A stretch of DNA of 5,263 bases from Microcaldota archaeon. Its GTDB lineage: Archaea > B1Sed10-29 > JACOVT01. A program made the translations under genes and the position numbers. Below the pieces are notes generated by a model. It was not told the DNA's origin and searched no databases. It was given only the letters and a program-made list of their open reading frames with translations. This document shows, piece by piece, positions 1-4,019 of the stretch. Each line of letters begins with the position of its first letter. Within the stretch, counting starts at the first letter, position 1. The DNA is taken from contig JACOVT010000084.1 of assembly GCA_016177165.1 (NCBI GenBank), forward strand, positions 1 through 5,263, written 5' to 3'.

Positions 1-222
1 GGCCGCGGTTCTCCTCCACGGCGGCAACGAAAAATACTCTATGAATGTCTTGCGCCCGGCTTCTCCTTCAGGGAGACCGTTCCTGAGCAGGCGCCTTTCC
101 TCCGGGAAGATAAAGAGCTCGTGCGCCTTCCCGTTAAGCGACACCATTCTGGTCGTAAGGAAAGGCATCCTCATCGATATCTTTGCAGCCGAGGCAAACG
201 GAGTCCTGAAATGCTTGGGCAC
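1..222 (-). CDS. Unrecognised protein, N-terminal part (runs off left edge)
   Basis: An open frame of 74 codons without a stop reads leftward from a GTG at 222 to the window edge, so only the N-terminus is present. It begins MPKHFRTPFASAAK and continues with a basic, mixed-charge soluble sequence (…SLNGKAHELFIFPEERRLL…, then …FIEYFSLPPWRR…). I see no signal peptide, membrane helix or motif that I recognise, and I assign no function. The start was chosen because a minus-strand TATA-like box (TTTAAACA, 250-243) is centred about 25 nt upstream of the GTG, the same spacing seen at other genes here and consistent with a leaderless transcript. In-frame ATGs a little further in (174, 168) are alternatives. 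The gene is divergent from the pilin-like gene at 254, with only 31 nt between the two starts. A competing reading is that the plus-strand frame is open back to position 41, but that extension resembles a shadow (Ser/Pro/Arg-rich). Confidence 0.6.
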   Translation of the reverse strand, partial: MPKHFRTPFASAAKISMRMPFLTTRMVSLNGKAHELFIFPEERRLLRNGLPEGEAGRKTFIEYFSLPPWRRTAA

Positions 223-224
223 GC

Positions 225-231
225 TTTTATT
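225..231 (+). promoter_or_regulatory. TATA-like box for the pilin-like gene at 254
   Basis: The sequence TTTTATT is centred at about 228, 26 nt before the ATG at 254. This is the archaeal TATA-to-start distance expected for a leaderless mRNA. It lies just upstream (in plus-strand sense) of the opposing gene's GTG at 222. Confidence 0.5.
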
Positions 232-242
232 CTGTGGGGCTT

Positions 243-250
243 TGTTTAAA
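243..250 (-). promoter_or_regulatory. TATA-like box for the divergent minus-strand gene
   Basis: On the minus strand this reads TTTAAACA, centred about 25 nt before the GTG at 222. It abuts the ATG of the plus-strand gene at 254, so the two divergent promoters overlap almost completely. Confidence 0.5.
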
Positions 251-253
251 GGC

Positions 254-658
254 ATGCGCGGCCAGGCGTTCGAGGTGTTCAAGATACTCATGGGCGCGGT
301 CATAGCAGTAGTGCTGCTCATAATCGCGATGGGCGCCACCGGCAACATAGTCTACCCGGAACAGGGGTTCGAGGCAGCCGCAAGGCTGATAAACCAGGCA
401 AAGCGCGCCCCGGGAGAGTGCTTCGCAGCCGACAGGATAAAGTTCTCCCAAGGCGAGTACGCCGACCTCTCGAACATAGTCAAGTTCCCGGTGACGGTAA
501 GCGTCGAACCCCCATTCGCCGATGTGATGCAGGCCAGCGTACCAGCAGGCGGGACGTCCGCTTCGGCAATATTAGTGAAAAAGGACGCCACCATAAAAGT
601 ATCAGCAAGGTGCGATACAAGTTCATGCGCGGTACGCATCGGCGCAGGGTCATGCTAG
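254..658 (+). CDS. Pilin-like protein with class III-type N-terminus (paralogue of next gene)
   Basis: A 134-aa protein starting MRGQAFEVFK. R-G followed by Q-A fits the archaeal prepilin peptidase site consensus ([KRDE][GA] before the cut), with Glu at mature position 4. A hydrophobic helix covers about residues 10-28. The remaining roughly 105 residues look extracytoplasmic and carry four cysteines, including a C-x4-C pair near the C-terminus followed by a VRIG stretch. The following gene aligns along its whole length: RGQAF[ED]xFK, then a QAxxxPG segment, then CxxxxC followed by IG. The two are diverged tandem paralogues. The open frame extends upstream to an ATG at 41, but I chose 254 because the paralogue begins at the matching position and because a TATA-like box lies 26 nt upstream. 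The likely role is a minor or major subunit of a type IV pilus-like structure. I do not recognise the head domain, so this role is inferred from the N-terminus and context. Confidence 0.75.
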   Translation: MRGQAFEVFKILMGAVIAVVLLIIAMGATGNIVYPEQGFEAAARLINQAKRAPGECFAADRIKFSQGEYADLSNIVKFPVTVSVEPPFADVMQASVPAGGTSASAILVKKDATIKVSARCDTSSCAVRIGAGSC

Positions 659-664
659 CAAGCT

Positions 665-671
665 TTTTAAA
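665..671 (+). promoter_or_regulatory. TATA-like box for the gene at 693
   Basis: TTTTAAA (within a T5A3 tract at 664-671) is centred at about 668, 25 nt before the ATG at 693, consistent with leaderless initiation. The T-run follows the stop of the preceding gene by a few bases, so it could also help terminate that transcript. Confidence 0.55.
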
Positions 672-692
672 CAGGATGCAGTAACCTAGCTC

Positions 693-1187
693 ATGGTCGG
701 AAAGCGCGGACAAGCGTTCGACACTTTCAAGCTGATGATCGCCGCAGTAGTCGCGGTGGCGATCCTCGGGATACTGCTCAGCATACTCGGCAGCATCTCG
801 ATCCCCGGGGTGCAGTTCTCAAACACGGTCCCATCACTCTTATCGCAGGCTTTGCAACTGCCAGGCAACGTCTACTCCTCAGCCGGCGAAGTCCAATTCC
901 AGCCAAACGAGCAGTACGTTTCGGACGCGTTCACCCAAAGCACGGGCGGCAAGCCAGTGACATTCATCTGCTCCTCCGAACTGGGGCCAAAAGACCTCGC
1001 CTCACCGGCAAAAACAAGCGACGGCCCCTGCAAGGCCGGCAAAGCAGTAACCGGCGGCATTGAGGGAACAACCACGCTCACCACGACAGGCCAGTTCAAG
1101 GCAAAAGTGTACGCCTGCTGCAAGGCCGACAAGTGCCAGATAAGCATAGGCCCCCAAGCAGACGTCTCAAAAGTCTGCCCACAGTAA
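693..1187 (+). CDS. Pilin-like protein with class III-type N-terminus (paralogue of previous gene)
   Basis: A 164-aa protein starting MVGKRGQAFDTFK. The basic n-region KRG is followed by Q-A-F-D, matching the class III signal peptide consensus with an acidic residue at mature position 4. A hydrophobic helix spans about residues 14-33. The rest is a Gly/Thr/Ser-rich, probably extracellular domain with six cysteines. They include an ACC…C cluster (CxxxxC) followed by QISIG, shared in pattern with the preceding paralogue, and a last Cys two residues before the end. Compared with the 134-aa paralogue it carries an extra stretch in its middle (about residues 85-130), rich in Gly, Ala and Thr. The start is set by the TATA-like box 25 nt upstream. 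It is likely a second pilin-like subunit whose disulfides stabilise the head; assignment beyond pilin-like is not possible by eye. Confidence 0.83.
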   Translation: MVGKRGQAFDTFKLMIAAVVAVAILGILLSILGSISIPGVQFSNTVPSLLSQALQLPGNVYSSAGEVQFQPNEQYVSDAFTQSTGGKPVTFICSSELGPKDLASPAKTSDGPCKAGKAVTGGIEGTTTLTTTGQFKAKVYACCKADKCQISIGPQADVSKVCPQ

Positions 1188-1222
1188 CACCAGCAGGGCT
1201 CTAGCAGGACGGAAAAGAAAGA

Positions 1223-1230
1223 CTAATATA
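1223..1230 (+). promoter_or_regulatory. TATA-like box upstream of the 48-aa gene
   Basis: CTAATATA is centred about 34 nt before the ATG at 1261. The spacing is longer than at neighbouring genes and would leave a leader of roughly 8 nt, so this is weaker than the other promoter calls. Confidence 0.35.
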
Positions 1231-1260
1231 TGCAGACAGCGATAGTTTTCCGGGAATGGC

Positions 1261-1407
1261 ATGCCTAACCGCGGGTCGACCTGGACGCCAATCTACATGG
1301 TGGTCATCATCGCAATAGCTGCCGTGCTCATCCTGTCCGTGATCAAGCCCATGTTCCAAAGCGCCTCGGGCGTCGCAGCGCAGCTGGCCCAGTTCATTGT
1401 TATTTAA
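1261..1407 (+). CDS. 48-aa single-helix pilin-like mini-protein
   Basis: A short open frame (48 codons plus TAA). It starts MPNRGSTWTPIY, followed by an uninterrupted hydrophobic segment at about residues 11-28, a KP break at 29-30, and a second apolar, Ala/Gln-containing stretch to the C-terminus. It contains no cysteine, unlike the other six members of the cluster. RG at positions 4-5 followed by S-T resembles a prepilin cleavage site, but Ser at +1 is not a standard residue there. It fills a gap that would otherwise be about 240 nt without a gene, is co-oriented with its neighbours, and has a TATA-like box upstream. A competing ATG at 1256 in another frame closes after about 20 codons. If processed, the mature protein would be about 43 residues and almost entirely helical, so a filament-core or helper role is conceivable. 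The function is unknown. Confidence 0.65.
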   Translation: MPNRGSTWTPIYMVVIIAIAAVLILSVIKPMFQSASGVAAQLAQFIVI

Positions 1408-1408
1408 A
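1400..1408 (+). promoter_or_regulatory. TATA-like box overlapping the end of the 48-aa gene
   Basis: TTATTTAAA is centred 25-26 nt before the GTG at 1430. The box contains the last codon and the TAA stop of the preceding small gene, so the coding end and the next promoter share the same bases. Confidence 0.55.
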
Positions 1409-1429
1409 CCCAGACCACTTTTTCCCACC

Positions 1430-2095
1430 GTGCGCAAGTCAAAAGGGCAGGAAGAAGCCCCAATCGAAATGCTCATAGCAGTTACAGTACTCACCTTCGT
1501 GCTGGTCGTGGGTTTCTTCACATTCCAGAACACCTGCGCCACCCAGTTCGAGCAAAAGGTGCGCGCCAGCGTGGTAAACTTCGCCAACACGATCGAGTCG
1601 GTATACTCCTCCCCTGTAGGCGCCAGCCTGCCACTCCAGATGGACTTCTCACCCGGCGGCTCCTCATGCGTCGGAGGAATAAGCGACATACGAGTCCTCA
1701 AACTGACAGAAGAAGAATGCAAGCAGAGCATCGGCTTCGAGCGCGCCTGCTACGGCGTGGCGGCAATCACCACCACGTTCCACGCCGGAACAGCCGGGCA
1801 AGCGGCAAAAGAGCGGACGCTCTCATTCGTCCAGCCAATACGCGTGCCGGCAGACACCTCGATATCATACGAGCAAATAGGAGTCTGCTTCGTCAGCTTC
1901 AAGGACGGCACGGGCCTGGACGCGGCCGGCAACCCTGACCCAACCCAGCAGGACTTCTCCGTGGACAACCTTAGAAACCTCGACGACATAGGCGACACCG
2001 GAGCTTCCAAGTGCTACGGCTGGAAACTCCGCCTCTACAACCTGCAGGTCACCCGCAAGGACGCCTCGACAGTCCAGATAAAAGAGGGTGGGTAA
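1430..2095 (+). CDS. Pilin-like protein with large cysteine-containing head
   Basis: A 221-aa protein if read from the GTG at 1430. The frame is open to a TTG at 1397 (232 aa), but the TATA-like box at 1400-1408 would lie inside that longer version and is correctly spaced for leaderless initiation at the GTG. The N-terminus reads VRKSKGQEEAPIEMLIAV: a basic stretch, then KG|Q as in class III signal peptides, Glu at +2, +3 and +7, and a hydrophobic helix at about residues 14-31. The remainder is a roughly 190-residue extracytoplasmic domain with six cysteines. It is rich in Ser, Thr and Asp and ends in a lysine/glutamate tail. A single-helix anchor plus globular head suggests a minor pilin or pseudopilin. 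The stop codon directly abuts the next ATG, so it heads a tightly linked group of four genes. Confidence 0.83.
   Translation: MRKSKGQEEAPIEMLIAVTVLTFVLVVGFFTFQNTCATQFEQKVRASVVNFANTIESVYSSPVGASLPLQMDFSPGGSSCVGGISDIRVLKLTEEECKQSIGFERACYGVAAITTTFHAGTAGQAAKERTLSFVQPIRVPADTSISYEQIGVCFVSFKDGTGLDAAGNPDPTQQDFSVDNLRNLDDIGDTGASKCYGWKLRLYNLQVTRKDASTVQIKEGG
2084..2090 (+). promoter_or_regulatory. Shine-Dalgarno site for the gene at 2096
   Basis: GAGGGTG lies 5 nt before the ATG, inside the last codons of the previous gene. It is a good match to the archaeal anti-SD, in contrast to the apparently leaderless starts of the promoter-proximal genes. Confidence 0.55.
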
Positions 2096-2701
2096 ATGCG
2101 CGGACTGTCAGTCTGGCTCTTCTCCAAAGTCGTGATGGTCATCTTCCTCCTGACCGTGTTCACCACGGTCATCGGGTTCATGAAGCTGCTCAACGACCGC
2201 GTCTCATCCGACGCGGCAGAATCGCTCGTGATAGAAGCCCAGCAGACAGCCAGCTCGGTCATAACAAACGACGCAGTGGAAATGCGCGTAATCATGCCGG
2301 TGCCGGCATCACTACCGCAGCCGGGCTGGGGAACGCTCAAGTTCGAAGGCGGCGAGGCCACTCGGCCGTTCTCAATGAAAGTATTCAAGTTCACCACGCC
2401 ATCCGGAGACACGGCCATCTCCTTTGCCGTCGCGTTCGGCACCTACACTGACGAGACTGACGTCAGGTACAACGCAGCCAGCGCGCTCACACTGCCGGCA
2501 GGAATCACGCTAAAGGTCGCCGACCCCCAAACCCGGGAAGATGGAGTCTTCTTCAACTCGCGCGACTACCCCGCGCTGGTGTTCAAGAAAACGGACAACG
2601 GCAAAACCCTCTGCATACTCGCCTGCAACTACGCCCCCGGAAACAGGTTCACCTGCAAAAACAAGGGATTGCAGGCGCCGAACGAGTGCAACCTCCAATG
2701 A
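2096..2701 (+). CDS. Pilin-like protein with four-cysteine C-terminal region
   Basis: A 201-aa protein starting MRGLSVWLFSK. RG followed by L-S fits the prepilin-peptidase consensus, and a hydrophobic helix follows at about residues 12-31. A helical, Ala/Ser/Glu-rich linker (about 33-58) leads to a beta-rich domain that starts near a Pro/Val-rich stretch (RVIMPVPASLPQPG). All four cysteines are in the last 35 residues (LCILACNY, TCK, ECN), suggesting a disulfide-stapled C-terminal end. Unlike most of its neighbours it has no acidic residue in the first eight mature positions. It has an SD site and zero-nucleotide spacing from the previous gene, so translation is probably coupled. I recognise no named family for the head. 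The role as a surface-anchored pilin-like subunit is inferred from architecture and neighbours. Confidence 0.83.
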   Translation: MRGLSVWLFSKVVMVIFLLTVFTTVIGFMKLLNDRVSSDAAESLVIEAQQTASSVITNDAVEMRVIMPVPASLPQPGWGTLKFEGGEATRPFSMKVFKFTTPSGDTAISFAVAFGTYTDETDVRYNAASALTLPAGITLKVADPQTREDGVFFNSRDYPALVFKKTDNGKTLCILACNYAPGNRFTCKNKGLQAPNECNLQ

Positions 2702-2707
2702 GCTGGT

Positions 2708-3148
2708 ATGATGAAAAAAGGATTCATCGGCCCGATAGGAGACGACCTGCCGGCAATGATAGCAGTAATGCTCGCGCTGGGACTCTTCTTCTCCGCCATG
2801 CTCGTGACGTTAAACATGTACAACCAGAAGATAACAACCCTCCAGCTGCTCAACGGAGGAATGGACGCCTCACGAGCGATCCTCGCAGCGCCGTATTTCT
2901 CCGACTGCTCGCCGTCGTCGATAAGGGACTTCTCCTTCATACTAGCATCATACGGCATACGCGCAGACGTATCCCTAGACGCATGGGACCCAGCGTCAAC
3001 AAACTACAACCGGCTCTGTTCAACACAAGCAGAGCAGCAGTGCGCGCCTGACCGCGCCGGCGGCTTTGTCTCGTTCTCCTACTTCGTGGGAATCCGCACC
3101 CAATCAGGCATCAACCCGGGCAAGCTGACAGTGAGCGTGTGCAAATGA
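2708..3148 (+). CDS. Pilin-like protein with GPIGDDLP pre-membrane motif
   Basis: A 146-aa protein starting MMKKGFIGPIGDDLPAMIAV. KKG followed by F-I fits a class III cleavage site. The GPIGDDLP segment puts two Asp residues at mature positions 7-8, immediately before the hydrophobic helix (about residues 16-37). After the helix come an Asn/Gln/Leu-rich stretch (NMYNQKITTLQLLNGG) and a compact domain with four cysteines (DCS, LCS, QCA, VCK), the last being the penultimate residue. Two consecutive ATGs (2708 and 2711) can start it. No strong SD is visible, and reinitiation after the stop at 2699-2701 is likely. Its last codons overlap the next gene by 4 nt. I do not recognise the head domain. 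A minor pilin/pseudopilin-like role is inferred. Confidence 0.83.
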   Translation: MMKKGFIGPIGDDLPAMIAVMLALGLFFSAMLVTLNMYNQKITTLQLLNGGMDASRAILAAPYFSDCSPSSIRDFSFILASYGIRADVSLDAWDPASTNYNRLCSTQAEQQCAPDRAGGFVSFSYFVGIRTQSGINPGKLTVSVCK

Positions 3149-3681
3149 AAGCGCAAGCAGCAATCACCGACGCCCTCATATTCATGCTAGTGTCCAGCGC
3201 AGCCGCAACGCTGCTCCTCTACGTCACCGGCCTGTACGGCTCCAGCTCCACCAAACAGCTGTTCTTCTCCTACACCAACCAGTTCACCCAAGACTCCCTA
3301 GTGACGCTCCATTACGTCACCGACAGCGAAGGAAAACGCTTCTGGCTGGAAATGAAATCCAGACTCGACTTCGAAAAGCTCGACGACCCGGCATCAAACA
3401 CAGACACGGTGAAACGCCAGCTGGGCGACTACCTGCGTGCCAACTACGACGTGGTGTTCAGGCCGTTGTGCTCGGCGGCAGGGGTCAACTGCGACCCGGC
3501 AAGGGAATCATCCCTCAGCCTCTGCCTCAAGCAGACAAGCTCAAGTGGCACCACCGGGCTGGAAGTCTGCTTCCCGCCACCGGTAGCGGACCTGCGCGGG
3601 TTCAGCGTCTTCAAGTCGAGCGTCAAGTTCACCGACTCGCGCCAGAGAGACTGGACCGCCTCGCTCCAAATAACACGCTAG
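3145..3681 (+). CDS. Pilin-like protein, last gene of the cluster
   Basis: A 178-aa protein whose ATG overlaps the previous stop (ATGA at 3145-3148), a typical coupled arrangement. A GTG at 3139 is a possible alternative start adding two residues. The N-terminus reads MKAQAAITDALIFMLV: KA|Q-A matches the consensus with Ala at -1, and Asp is at mature position 6. The hydrophobic helix covers about residues 9-29. The body is a soluble domain with an acidic/basic helical part (SEGKRFWLEMKSRL…) followed by four cysteines (LCS, NCD, LCL, VCF) and a beta-like end. It closes the plus-strand block and its stop interlocks with the convergent DUF192 gene. Likely an exported, membrane-anchored pilin-like subunit; the specific function is unknown. 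Confidence 0.83.
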   Translation: MKAQAAITDALIFMLVSSAAATLLLYVTGLYGSSSTKQLFFSYTNQFTQDSLVTLHYVTDSEGKRFWLEMKSRLDFEKLDDPASNTDTVKRQLGDYLRANYDVVFRPLCSAAGVNCDPARESSLSLCLKQTSSSGTTGLEVCFPPPVADLRGFSVFKSSVKFTDSRQRDWTASLQITR

Positions 3682-4019
3682 AAGCCCGCCAGCTTCATGT
3701 TTTCCCTGATGCCCAACCCCCGGGCCATTCCTGCAGGCAGCTCCAAAACATAACGGGCAGGCCTCTTTGGAACTACTGCAACACGGAACGGCCGTACGCC
3801 ATCAACAACATTTATGACGCGTTTCTTATCATCCAAGAACACGGCATCGAACCGGAAAAAGACAAAGAACGAGTGTATGGTCGAGTTCGCGCGTGAAGCA
3901 TGCGGCATGGAAAGCAGGAGCGGCGCGCACTTCCGGCGGAACATCAGGCCGCGAAACCTCTTGGCCCAGTTGTCCGCGAGCTCCACGCCAATTCTCTTGG
4001 TTCCTATGGTGATTCTCAT
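3678..4019 (-). CDS. DUF192 (COG1430) family protein
   Basis: A 113-aa protein showing the DUF192/UPF0127 pattern: an early F-RGLMFR motif (about 22-28), a central hydrophobic strand IHSFFVFFRFDAVFLDD (about 48-64) corresponding to the family's 'M-FPIDVVFLD' region, and a C-terminal ARYVLELPAG…LGI block (about 88-104). The usual Met-Trp before the central strand is replaced by His-Ser-Phe. The family is a small beta-rich fold of unsettled function; bacterial members are often exported, but this one has no signal peptide and should be cytoplasmic. The start was taken at the ATG at 4019, which overlaps the transporter stop (ATGA) and has an SD 8 nt upstream. A GTG at 4031 is possible but less well supported. 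It is co-transcribed with the MFS gene. Confidence 0.85.
   Translation of the reverse strand: MRITIGTKRIGVELADNWAKRFRGLMFRRKCAPLLLSMPHASRANSTIHSFFVFFRFDAVFLDDKKRVINVVDGVRPFRVAVVPKRPARYVLELPAGMARGLGIRENMKLAGF

Noticed and set aside
41..253. Upstream extension of the first pilin-like gene to an ATG at 41 (71 extra residues)
   Set aside because: The tandem paralogue starts at the position matching 254, a TATA box sits 26 nt before 254, and the extension lies antisense to a plausible minus-strand gene and has a Ser/Pro/Arg-rich shadow-like composition.
1188..1215. Short direct repeat AGCAGG…AGCAGG after the second pilin-like gene
   Set aside because: Only six bases repeated twice, which is expected by chance; there is no flanking structure or further copies.
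1201..1731. 176-codon minus-strand open frame
   Set aside because: It is antisense to the 48-aa gene and the fourth pilin-like gene, which have better start signals and coherent membrane-anchor architecture; the antisense protein has no recognisable features.
2011..2451. 146-codon plus-strand frame overlapping the fourth and fifth pilin-like genes
   Set aside because: It bridges two well-supported genes in another frame, is Arg/His/Gly-rich and shows no domain, as expected of shadows in GC-rich DNA.
2629..2958. 109-codon minus-strand frame
   Set aside because: Antisense to the junction of the fifth and sixth pilin-like genes, with no start signal or recognisable motif.
3468..3896. 142-codon plus-strand frame running through the convergent junction
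   Set aside because: It overlaps the last pilin-like gene in another frame and then runs antisense to DUF192; the composition is Arg/Gln/His/Pro-rich without motifs.
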